NCBI RefSeq assembly: GCF_000316665.1
Contig: NC_019678.1
Span: 2,542,001 to 2,606,000, forward strand
DNA from: Rivularia sp. PCC 7116
GTDB taxonomy: Bacteria; Cyanobacteriota; Cyanobacteriia; Cyanobacteriales; Nostocaceae
DNA: 64,000 nucleotides
Direction: 5' to 3'
The notes below the pieces were generated by a model that had not been told where the DNA came from, did not search any database, and was given only the letters and a program-made list of their open reading frames with translations. Shown one piece after another: positions 8,346-16,398 of this stretch (positions are counted from its first letter, which is position 1; every line of letters starts with the position of its first letter). The position numbers and the translations under genes are program-made.

Positions 8346-10587
8346 TGTTCATTGACTGATATAAAGAATTTACGGTTTTACCATCACTAGGATATTCTGC
8401 TATTGTGCAATTACAGGCTACTTGAAATCGCTTGCCATCGGATGCTGTAAATATCTGCTGTCGAATAATCGTCAATATTTCCGTAAGCCTTTCTTTTGCT
8501 TGGTTTTTATTAATTTCTCTCAACCCGACAATAAATTCTCCATTACCCCAATATCCGATTACTTCGTCACCACGAAACACTTTTTGGATTAAATCTGCCC
8601 ATCTTTGTAACACTTGATTGCCGATGTTATGACCGTAATTTAAATTTAGTTTAGCTAATTGCGCTACAGTCAAAATTGCCAGACAAGCAGAAGTTTTATT
8701 TTCTTGACTTTTACTGAATAATATATCTAATTTTCTTTTTGATTCTGCATAATTGTTCATTCCCGTCTGTGAGTCTTTTGTAAAAATAGTTTTTAACAAA
8801 CGGTTTCTTTCCAAACGGTTGGTGATTCTAGTTAATAATTCCGCTCCCACAACGGGTTTATTTACATAGTCATCAGCCCCAGCAGCAAATACTTTTTCGA
8901 TTGTTTCCCCATCCCGGTGGGAAGTCAAAAATAATATCGGCAAACTTTGCCATTTTTGCTCGGTGCGAACTGCTTGACAAAGTTCTATACCGCTAATTTC
9001 TGGCATTTCAACATCTAAAATGAGTAAATCTGGTTCTACAGACTGTAATACCTCCCAAAAACGCTGAGAATTTTCTAATCCCGTAAATTTAATTCCCCAA
9101 GGTTCTAACAAATTATGTAAAGCTGATAGAAACATTGGATCGTCATCTACTACTAATACTTTTGTAGAATAATTGCGATCGCGCTCTAATAACTGTCGGG
9201 TTAAATCCCATATTTGGGTTGCGCTTGGCTTAACTAAAAAGCTACATCCTCCAGCCCTAGCAACTTCGATCCGATATTCCAAATTATCCGATTCTGAAAT
9301 AACTATTGCCGGTATTGCCGGGGTGCGTGCTGCTAAGTCAGCAATCAAATTTAATCCTTGGGGTTTAATATCTCGATGCAAACTCAATACAATTAAGTCT
9401 GGGATGTGATTTTGCAACCATTCTTGAGCTAGCTGAATATTCTCAACTCCGTACCAACTCATTCCCTGAGTTGATGCAAGTTGCTGTAATTGTTCGCACA
9501 GTTGCAAGTTACTATTGCTATCAATATCAATCAATAATAGCCTTGCAGTATCTTTTGTAGAAGCAGCATCACTTACTGATAACGCCAAAAGTTTATCTAA
9601 TTCTTGCACTAAAGACGGCAGTTTTTGATAAATAAAACTGTCTTGTGCTGTTAGTAATTCCTCAATTTCCCTGGCAAGCTGGGTTCCAGTTTCTCTACCA
9701 AACATCCCCAAAACCCCTGCTAGCTTATGAGCTTCTTTGCCAGCAGACTTTTGCAACTCTTGTGTTAGCTTCCCGGTTTTGACTGCTGTCACTGCTGTTT
9801 GCAAAACCGTCATTCTTTGCACCATGACATCTTGATATTGCTGCCACATTTTTTCAACAGCATCGCCATACTGTTGCTCAACTGACTGGGTTGCTTCAAC
9901 TTTTGATATAGCATCAATTTTGGGATTCAGACGATATCCCAAACCGTAAACATTTTCAATCCAATCAACAGCCCCCACTTTTTTTAATTTTTGTCGCAAC
10001 CCTTTGATATGAGCCTTGACGCTTTCTTCTAAAGGTGGATCGTCAAAATTCCATAAATGATCGACAATTTGAGTGCGACTGTAAACCCGCGATGGATTTC
10101 GGAGAAATAATTCTAATAAATTAAATTCTTTTGGTGTTAACTTTAACTCTTTGTCGCCGTATTTAACTTTAGCCGTGGCAGGATTTAAAGATAGCTCGCC
10201 AATAGATAGAATAGTAGTTGGTGCAACCTCTCCCCGGCGCAACAAAGCTCGTACTCTTGCCTGCAACTCACCCAAATCTAAAGGCTTGTTCAAATAGTCA
10301 TCTGCACCAGCATCTAAACCCCGAATTCTATCTGCGATCGCATTCTTCGCAGTCATCAGCAAAATTGGTATAGAGCAACCATTATCGCGCAGCCTTTGAC
10401 ATAAACTAATCCCATCAAGCAATGGTAAACCTACATCCATTAAGATAAGTTCGTAGTTACCACTTTGAGCATATTCCCAACCAATTTCACCATCACTAAC
10501 CGCATCTACAACATAATGTTGATGAGTTAGAGATTTCACTAATATATTTGATAATACTTCGTCATCTTCTAACAGTAGAATACGCAT
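8341..10587 (-). CDS. RcaC-like multidomain response regulator: REC-wHTH-HPt-REC-REC-GGDEF
   Basis: A 748-residue regulator. Domains in order: receiver 1 (D51 in LMDVGLP), OmpR-type winged helix (about 125-222), histidine phosphotransfer domain (H287 in AHKLAGVLGMFG), a degenerate receiver (about 350-465) with Ser at the phosphoacceptor site (VLSLHRD), an intact receiver (D525 in ILDVEMPE) and a GGDEF-like domain. The GGDEF motif is GNGEF (681-685), so diguanylate cyclase activity is doubtful, and the domain ends early, its stop lying in an STRR. The first four modules match the plan of cyanobacterial RcaC; the extra receiver and GGDEF are an extension. It is likely to be the transcriptional output of the kinase cluster downstream. 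Start ATG at 10587. Confidence 0.88.
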   Translation of the reverse strand: MRILLLEDDEVLSNILVKSLTHQHYVVDAVSDGEIGWEYAQSGNYELILMDVGLPLLDGISLCQRLRDNGCSIPILLMTAKNAIADRIRGLDAGADDYLNKPLDLGELQARVRALLRRGEVAPTTILSIGELSLNPATAKVKYGDKELKLTPKEFNLLELFLRNPSRVYSRTQIVDHLWNFDDPPLEESVKAHIKGLRQKLKKVGAVDWIENVYGLGYRLNPKIDAISKVEATQSVEQQYGDAVEKMWQQYQDVMVQRMTVLQTAVTAVKTGKLTQELQKSAGKEAHKLAGVLGMFGRETGTQLAREIEELLTAQDSFIYQKLPSLVQELDKLLALSVSDAASTKDTARLLLIDIDSNSNLQLCEQLQQLASTQGMSWYGVENIQLAQEWLQNHIPDLIVLSLHRDIKPQGLNLIADLAARTPAIPAIVISESDNLEYRIEVARAGGCSFLVKPSATQIWDLTRQLLERDRNYSTKVLVVDDDPMFLSALHNLLEPWGIKFTGLENSQRFWEVLQSVEPDLLILDVEMPEISGIELCQAVRTEQKWQSLPILFLTSHRDGETIEKVFAAGADDYVNKPVVGAELLTRITNRLERNRLLKTIFTKDSQTGMNNYAESKRKLDILFSKSQENKTSACLAILTVAQLAKLNLNYGHNIGNQVLQRWADLIQKVFRGDEVIGYWGNGEFIVGLREINKNQAKERLTEILTIIRQQIFTASDGKRFQVACNCTIAEYPSDGKTVNSLYQSMNS

Positions 10588-10795
10588 TTTTCAAGTCAAA
10601 ATTCCAAATTTAGAATTCGGGAAAAACGATATAGAGAAGCGATTACAGCACCTCTATATCTAATAGCAAGAGCATATTGTCATCTAGATTAGCAAGCAAT
10701 CGAGAAGAAATAGGGAAGGTTGAAGCTTGTTTACATGCCTATAGCTATGCTTAATTATTTTGTAAAGTTTACCAGTTTTAACGGATGTAGTTTTA

Positions 10796-10927
10796 TATAG
10801 GACTTTTCATTTAGGTGCAATACACTGCGATCAACCTCACCACGCCACTTGCTACAGCGCAGTGGCTCCCCTTCCCCTCTGCTTATTAAGGAGAAGGGTG
10901 TATTCTATTCAACTGAAAACTGCTATA
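10796..10927. repeat. MITE-like element A, copy 1
   Basis: Imperfect terminal inverted repeats of about 27 bp: the left end reads TATAGGACTTTTCATT and the right end, on the other strand, TATAGCAGTTTTCAGTTGAA. The interior has an inverted pair (CCTTCCCCTCTGCTTATTAA / GGAGAAGGG). A related copy lies at 46691-46795. On the minus strand this copy interrupts a small secreted-peptide gene. The rest of 10588-10795 shows no gene. Confidence 0.6.
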
Positions 10928-11056
10928 TTGCGCTTCATAACCACCTTTGCAAGTGCGTTCAATCGCATAAACGCTATTAGAAAGAATAGAAAGAAGGGCT
11001 GTGATTGCGACTGCGCTGCCAAAGGTAGAGATAGTTTGTTCAAAATTAGATTTCAT
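10886..11056 (-). pseudogene. Small secreted peptide gene, 3' end replaced by a MITE-like element
   Basis: The ATG at 11056 is preceded by AGGA seven bases upstream. The product (56 aa) begins with a convincing Sec signal peptide: hydrophobic core AVAITALLSILSN and cleavage after VYA (about residue 31), then ERTCKGGYEAQ. From residue 44 onward the frame reads through the inverted-repeat end of the element at 10796-10927, giving YSSFQLNRIHPSP and a stop. I infer that a longer exported protein was cut by the insertion. The original product is not recognised. The opposite-strand frame at 10862-11074 has no such features. Confidence 0.45.
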
Positions 11057-11622
11057 GATTGTATCCTAAAATAAAATTGCTGTTTGTTTGAGAAACTAAT
11101 CTTAAATTAAGCAATAATCGAGAATAACTAGAGAATAAACCGGGAATAAATCGAGATTTTATTTAATTACACTCCGAAGGGTTGATTGTTGTATGTGTCA
11201 TATGACGGGTAGGGGGAGAGGGGGAGCATCCCAATGGCGGCAAAAAGCCCACAGACTATAGCCGCACCCTTACAGGGTGTCGGGTAAAATGTTGGTTCAA
11301 AATCGGGATGCTCTCGGGAGAGGGGGAAGAGTAGGGAGAGGGAAAAGATACAATTTATACTTGAATACGTGAATTTTACGGGGTCAGCAAATCGTTTTTT
11401 CGGTTGGGTTTCAGTCCTATTTATCTAACTGAACAGAACCATTATCAACACCGCAATTATGTTTTGATGCACTCGTTAATATTGCTACCATTCATATCTG
11501 GCATTGGCTGAAATACCGAAAATTCGTTAGTTCTCCAAGACTGATAAATCAGGGTTATATTTAATATACTATCGTTACCTAGATTGGTTTTCCAAGAAGC
11601 AATGAGGTTGAATGCAATTTTA
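11057..11622. other. Gene-free stretch before the WD40 lipoprotein gene
   Basis: It contains G-rich runs (about 11208-11227 and 11315-11345), a small inverted-repeat element at 11225-11313 listed separately, and AT-rich sequence up to the WD40 gene that presumably holds its promoter. I see no coding region. Confidence 0.5.
11225..11313. repeat. Small inverted-repeat element (GAGCATCCC ends)
   Basis: The ends are GAGCATCCC (11225-11233) and GGGATGCTC (11305-11313). The interior has its own short stem, ACCCTTACAGGGTGT. Similar GGGAGAGGGGG runs flank both sides, as if the element had entered a G-rich tract. Confidence 0.5.
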
Positions 11623-12672
11623 ATGAATCTTAATTACTTAAAAGAGTTTTTCAAATTTACCAGTTTTATCGTTTTAGTTACAAATATATCCGCTTGTTCT
11701 CAATTCACAGGCAAACCAGAAATAAACCAATGTGGAACTGCATTGGCTGCAACAAATAGCATTAAAAAACCAAAGTGGAATAATATAGATATTCAGACTT
11801 TTGTAGGTCATAATGATGCTATTTGGTTTGTTGCTGTCAATTCCCAGCAAAACTTAATTGCTACGGCTAGTGAAGATAATACAATTAAACTCTGGAAGAC
11901 ACAAACGGGTGAATTAGTTCGCACTTTGAAGGGACATACTAAAGGGGTTTTATCTGTTAGTTTTAGCCGCGACGGTGAACATATTGCGAGTAGTAGCAAA
12001 GATGGACTTATTAAAATCTGGCAAGTCGCAACAGGAGAAAATATTCGCACTATTAATGCTAGCGAGAAAGCAGTAAGGTCTGTAGCTTATACTCCCGATT
12101 GTAAGAAAATAGTTAATAGTGATTGGGCTAATGATATTAAAATTTGGAACGCCGAAACTGGCTCATTAGTTAATACTTTAACGGGACATACTGAAGGTGT
12201 GTTTGCTATTGCCGTTAGTCCAGACAGTAAAAGAATAGCTAGCGTTAGTAAAGATAAAACTATTAAAATTTGGGATTTAGCAACGGGAGATTTGCTCAAC
12301 TCAATCTTAGGACACTCTAATAGTATTAGAACCGTTAGTTTTAGTCCAGATGGCAAAATTATCGCGACTGGAAGCGTCGATAAAACTATTAAATTATGGC
12401 AAGTAGAAACAGGTGATTTAATTAAAACTTTATCCGATAGTTCTGAGTATATTAATTCAGTTGCTTTTAATTCCGACGGAACGATGTTAATTAGTGCGGA
12501 TGAAGATACAACAATTAAATTGTGGAATGTCAATCAAGGTAAAGTAATTCGTACCTTATCAGGAAGTAGTGCGGGAGTAAATTTTGCTCTTTTTACAAAT
12601 GGCGATCGCACTATAATTAGCGGTAGCGCTGCGGAGGATAATAAGTTGAGAATTTGGCAAGAAAGTAATTAA
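11623..12672 (+). CDS. WD40-repeat lipoprotein (seven-bladed propeller)
   Basis: The product has a hydrophobic N-terminus ending in a lipobox-like ISAC, so it is probably lipid-anchored outside the cytoplasmic membrane. Seven WD40 units follow, each of about 42 residues with GH-to-WD-like spacing (for example KLWKTQTGEL, KIWQVATGEN, KIWDLATGDL, KLWQVETGDL), ending RIWQESN: one complete propeller and no other domain. The frame continues upstream to a TTG (11584) and an ATG (11602); ATG 11623 places the signal peptide best. It converges with a second WD40 gene on the minus strand. Beta-propellers of this kind act as binding platforms; its partner is unknown. Confidence 0.8.
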   Translation: MNLNYLKEFFKFTSFIVLVTNISACSQFTGKPEINQCGTALAATNSIKKPKWNNIDIQTFVGHNDAIWFVAVNSQQNLIATASEDNTIKLWKTQTGELVRTLKGHTKGVLSVSFSRDGEHIASSSKDGLIKIWQVATGENIRTINASEKAVRSVAYTPDCKKIVNSDWANDIKIWNAETGSLVNTLTGHTEGVFAIAVSPDSKRIASVSKDKTIKIWDLATGDLLNSILGHSNSIRTVSFSPDGKIIATGSVDKTIKLWQVETGDLIKTLSDSSEYINSVAFNSDGTMLISADEDTTIKLWNVNQGKVIRTLSGSSAGVNFALFTNGDRTIISGSAAEDNKLRIWQESN

Positions 12673-12748
12673 ATTAATCCGATTCCGGTAAGTGGAATTG
12701 TAAAGTTACCAATTACTCATTACTCATTACTTCTTACTCCTGACTCAA

Positions 12749-13852
12749 TTAATATTCCCAAAGTTTAATAGTTCCATCTTTGCCACCACTAAATAATAAA
12801 TTTTCTTGCTGACTGGTAGCTAAGGCTAAAACCCAACCACGATGTTCGGAAAGGGTAGTTATCAATCGATTATTTTTAATACTCCAAACTTTAATCGTAT
12901 TATCCGTCGAGCCACTAAATACTGTTTCCGAATCGTTACTAATAGCAACAGTTACAACTCGATTTGTATGACCTTCAAAAGTTGTAACTAACTCACCGCT
13001 GCCTAGTTGCCAAACTTTAACAGTTTTATCCCAACTACCACTGACTAAATATCGACTATCGGGACTAATTGCGATTGCTCTAATCGCATCTTGATGTCCT
13101 TGAAGAGATTTTAACAGGTTTCTTGTTTTTGCATCCCAAATTTTGATAATTTTATCTTTACCAGCACTCGCAAATACTTTTCCATTGGGACTGAATGCTA
13201 AGGCATAAACGACAGTATCGTGAGAAAATATAATTCTATTTGCTTCACCTGTTGCCAAATTCCAAACTCTAACACTTTCGTCTTCACTACAACTAACTAA
13301 TGTTTGACCGTCGGGACTAATAGCTAACGACCAAATACTTTTGGAATGACCCTGTAATTGTCGTTCTAAATTGCTTTTTTGCGGATTCCAAATTTGAATA
13401 TTTCCATTTCCATCTCCCGAAATTAATTTATTAGTTTGAGGTGTAAAAATCAAAGCACGAGTTACCTTTTCCTGCGCGCCTAATATTTTGGGGATGTCTC
13501 CTGTTTGACGATTTAAAAACTCAATCGTACCAGTTTTATTGCTAGTTTTATTACCACTAGCAATAAATTTGTCATCGTCAGAAATAGCTAAAGACCATAT
13601 TTCTGCTGCTGAATCAATTTGAATACTTTTAATTAGTTCAATTTTAAATTTAGCTTTGTCTGATGTTGATTTGAATATGTTTACAAAAAGAGTTGCTAAA
13701 GACATTCCCCCCAACATTAAGCCACCATATTTTAATAAATTTCTTCTCGAAATCGATTTCTGGGATTGAGCTTCTATCAAAGGTTTTTTCATCGCTACAG
13801 AATTGTTTGGTTCGCTAATTCCTACTAAACTTAATGGTGAAGTATTGGGCAC
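12749..13852 (-). CDS. WD40-repeat protein with twin-arginine-like signal
   Basis: About 367 residues. The N-terminus carries SRRNLLKYGG followed by a hydrophobic stretch (LMLGGMSLATLF), a good match to a Tat export signal or anchor. Seven WD40 blades follow (for example RVWNLATGEA, KIWDAKTRNL, KVWQLGSGEL, ending KLWEY). The start taken is GTG 13852, three bases after the TGA of the upstream kinase, which suggests translational coupling; an in-frame ATG at 13792 is the alternative and would give a shorter Tat region. The GTG lies in STRR-like sequence. Organisation with the hybrid kinase and the solute-binding protein suggests a joint extracytoplasmic sensing role (inference). Confidence 0.8.
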   Translation of the reverse strand: MPNTSPLSLVGISEPNNSVAMKKPLIEAQSQKSISRRNLLKYGGLMLGGMSLATLFVNIFKSTSDKAKFKIELIKSIQIDSAAEIWSLAISDDDKFIASGNKTSNKTGTIEFLNRQTGDIPKILGAQEKVTRALIFTPQTNKLISGDGNGNIQIWNPQKSNLERQLQGHSKSIWSLAISPDGQTLVSCSEDESVRVWNLATGEANRIIFSHDTVVYALAFSPNGKVFASAGKDKIIKIWDAKTRNLLKSLQGHQDAIRAIAISPDSRYLVSGSWDKTVKVWQLGSGELVTTFEGHTNRVVTVAISNDSETVFSGSTDNTIKVWSIKNNRLITTLSEHRGWVLALATSQQENLLFSGGKDGTIKLWEY

Positions 13853-13855
13853 TGT

Positions 13856-16300
13856 TCACTGTTCGCTAGCTTCCATAATTGCATCAAAATCGTACTCTAG
13901 GGTTAATTGTTTCAACTTCTGAGCCAAAACTTGATATTGTTGGGGAATTTGCTCAATTATCTGCAAAACTAAATCTGCATCTACCTCTAAAGCTGCTTGA
14001 TGCAAAGAAGACACCCATTGCGGAGGCATTATACTAAGTTCTTGTGGAGTTATATTTACACTTAAATTAAAAAGTGATTTATTATCAATTTCTAAATTAT
14101 CATCTTCGTAAATATACTCTACTCCTAAATACTGATGCATTTTATCAAAAATTACTGCTTCCCGAAACGGTTTGCGTACTAAATCGTCACAACCTGCGGC
14201 AAATATTTCTGGTTCTTCCTCTTCAAAAGCGCTTGCAGTTAAAGCTATGACAACCGTCTCTTGATGTAGCGAATTTGCTTTTATCCACCTTGTAGCTTGA
14301 TAGCCATCCATCACAGCCATCCGCATATCCATCCAAATTAAATGCGGTTGCCATGTCTGCCACAGAGCGATCGCCTCTTTTCCATTGGTGGCTATACGAG
14401 TATCAAAACCAACTGTATCTAATAGCTTGGCTAATAAATTCCGATTTTCTAAACGGTCATCAACTACAAGAATACGATAATTAGGTTGAGATGGTGCAAT
14501 TTTCAATACTTGCTTTTTATGAGAACATTCTTCTGATGGTGTTTGAGGTAAGCTTATTTGAATATCAAAGCTAAAACTCGAACCTTGCCCTAAAACGCTA
14601 CTAGGATAAATATCACCCCCCATCAAACGAACGAATTGACGGCTGATAGCAAGTCCCAAACCAGTACCACCCCTCGCTTTTACCCCATTAGCAGTTTGCA
14701 CAAACGGATCGAAAATTTTATCTATTTCTTCAGCAGCAATACCTTTCCCCGTGTCTTTTATCTCGAAATGCAGAAATCTGGGGGGAGAGGGGGAAGTATT
14801 TAAGAACTGTTTACTGTTAACTGATAAACTGACTCCTCCGTTTTCAGTAAACTTAATTGCATTACCCAAAAGATTAATTAAAATTTGGCGAAGTTTACCT
14901 TCATCGGTGATAATACATTTTGGTAAACTAGGGTCTAAATCAAACTTTAAAAATAATCCTTTAGCAGTTGCTCGCAGTTGAAACATTTCTTGGATAGTCT
15001 GCAACAAAAGATGCAAATTAAAAACTTCTGAATGCAAAACAGTTTTTCCAGCTTCAATTTTTGACATATTTAATACATCATTAATTAAAGACAGTAAATG
15101 CTCGCCACTGCGGTTAATAGTTGCTACAAAATCTCGCTGTTGAGCAGACAAAAATTTATCTCGCTTCATTAACTGGGCAAAACCCAAAATAGCATTCAAA
15201 GGAGTACGTAATTCGTGGCTCATATTTGCCAGAAATTCACTTTTAGAATGGTTAGCAGTTTCTGCTTCTTGGGCTTTTATTTCTAATTGGTGACTGTAAT
15301 CTTCCGATTGTCGGCGATAAATGCTTAACTGCTGCGATAAATAGTATACTCCCATCAATAAAACACCTACCGCTGTCAAACCAATTAAGATAACTCGATT
15401 AGCTAATTCGCGGGCTGGAGCAAATGCCTCCTGCTGACTTATTTCTACTAATAATGCTAAACCTTGGTTATTCAGCCCGCGATAATCTCCTAGTACGGGA
15501 ACTTTTGCGTAATCACGATATTCTCCCCTACCGCTAATACCGCTCATCGCTAAATCAATTCCTTTAGAAGAAATGTATCGGTATTTTTCTTTATTATTTG
15601 TTTTTGATTTGGAAATAAATGTTTTTTTACTACTTCTCAAAGAACCAACTAAATAAGTTTCACCACTCTCACCTAAACCCGCATTTTCTCGAACAATTTC
15701 ATCTATTCTCTCTAAACTAAGACTTGCTAAAACAATTCCCTGACGAACTCCCTCAGCATTGCGTAAAGTAAGATATAAAGTAACTGCCGTTTTCCCTGTT
15801 TCTGGAGAAATATAAAAAATCGGAGTAAAATTATTTTTACTGTTGACTATTTCTACATCGCTAACATTTGCTAATAATTCGTACTTACCAATACGATTTG
15901 TATTAGTAGAAACAATTATTTTATTACTGCGATTGAGAATAGAAAATTCTTTTAAATTAGGTTTAACGGTATTTATTTTTTGTAAATAATCATTTAAAAC
16001 TTGATAAGATTTTTTATATTCAGATTCTGATACCTCTAAGCTAAGAATTGTCTTCAAATTTGACTTCAAATAGGGAATCTCTGTGATAAAAATGAAATCT
16101 TCTCGTTGGGAATAAAGCCAACGATAAATTTCTTGTTCCTTAAGCGTTGCTGCAACATTAAGACGTTTAAGAGCAGCATCTCTCAAAGCATTTCGTGCAT
16201 TAAAAAATGTCACCCCTCCCACAACACCAACTGTGAAAAGGGATAGCAATAAAAAAGAACTGGCAATTTTAGTTGTTAAATGTTGCTGCCAAAATTTCAT
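13856..16300 (-). CDS. dCache hybrid sensor histidine kinase with receiver
   Basis: An 814-residue membrane kinase: transmembrane segment (about 12-32), a large periplasmic dCache-type sensor (about 35-295, with GESGETYLVG), a second transmembrane segment (about 300-322), a coiled coil without a clear HAMP, HisKA with SHELRTPLN (H362), ATPase ([25 protein letters not shown]) and a C-terminal receiver (D658 in IWMDMRM, Lys in VRKPF). A helical tail of about 60 residues (MPPQWVSSLHQAALEVDAD) matches that of the kinase at 5748-8195. The upstream gene encodes a solute-binding protein and the downstream gene a WD40 protein, all in one direction. The STRR GAACAGTGA supplies the last codons and stop. 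Confidence 0.9.
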   Translation of the reverse strand: MKFWQQHLTTKIASSFLLLSLFTVGVVGGVTFFNARNALRDAALKRLNVAATLKEQEIYRWLYSQREDFIFITEIPYLKSNLKTILSLEVSESEYKKSYQVLNDYLQKINTVKPNLKEFSILNRSNKIIVSTNTNRIGKYELLANVSDVEIVNSKNNFTPIFYISPETGKTAVTLYLTLRNAEGVRQGIVLASLSLERIDEIVRENAGLGESGETYLVGSLRSSKKTFISKSKTNNKEKYRYISSKGIDLAMSGISGRGEYRDYAKVPVLGDYRGLNNQGLALLVEISQQEAFAPARELANRVILIGLTAVGVLLMGVYYLSQQLSIYRRQSEDYSHQLEIKAQEAETANHSKSEFLANMSHELRTPLNAILGFAQLMKRDKFLSAQQRDFVATINRSGEHLLSLINDVLNMSKIEAGKTVLHSEVFNLHLLLQTIQEMFQLRATAKGLFLKFDLDPSLPKCIITDEGKLRQILINLLGNAIKFTENGGVSLSVNSKQFLNTSPSPPRFLHFEIKDTGKGIAAEEIDKIFDPFVQTANGVKARGGTGLGLAISRQFVRLMGGDIYPSSVLGQGSSFSFDIQISLPQTPSEECSHKKQVLKIAPSQPNYRILVVDDRLENRNLLAKLLDTVGFDTRIATNGKEAIALWQTWQPHLIWMDMRMAVMDGYQATRWIKANSLHQETVVIALTASAFEEEEPEIFAAGCDDLVRKPFREAVIFDKMHQYLGVEYIYEDDNLEIDNKSLFNLSVNITPQELSIMPPQWVSSLHQAALEVDADLVLQIIEQIPQQYQVLAQKLKQLTLEYDFDAIMEASEQ

Positions 16301-16309
16301 TCATTTAGG

Positions 16310-16398
16310 TGTTAGTTGTTAGTGGTTAGTTGTTAGTTGTTAGGTATTAGTGGTAATTGATTTAAGTAATATACCCATGCCCCATGCCCAATTACCAA
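16310..16398. repeat. STRR tract (GTTAGTT and related heptamers)
   Basis: Heptameric GTTAGTT/GTTAGTG units (about 16310-16350) are followed by CCCATGC and ATTACCA units. The latter run into the 3' end of the solute-binding protein gene and encode its final GNG and stop. Confidence 0.75.

Noticed and set aside
10862-11074. Plus-strand frame of 70 codons
   Set aside because: It runs across the MITE-like element and is antisense to a frame with a ribosome-binding site and signal peptide.
12087-12533. Long minus-strand frame (148 codons) opposite the WD40 lipoprotein
   Set aside because: It is the antisense of WD40 repeats, with low-complexity, periodic sequence and no ribosome-binding site; the plus strand encodes a full propeller.
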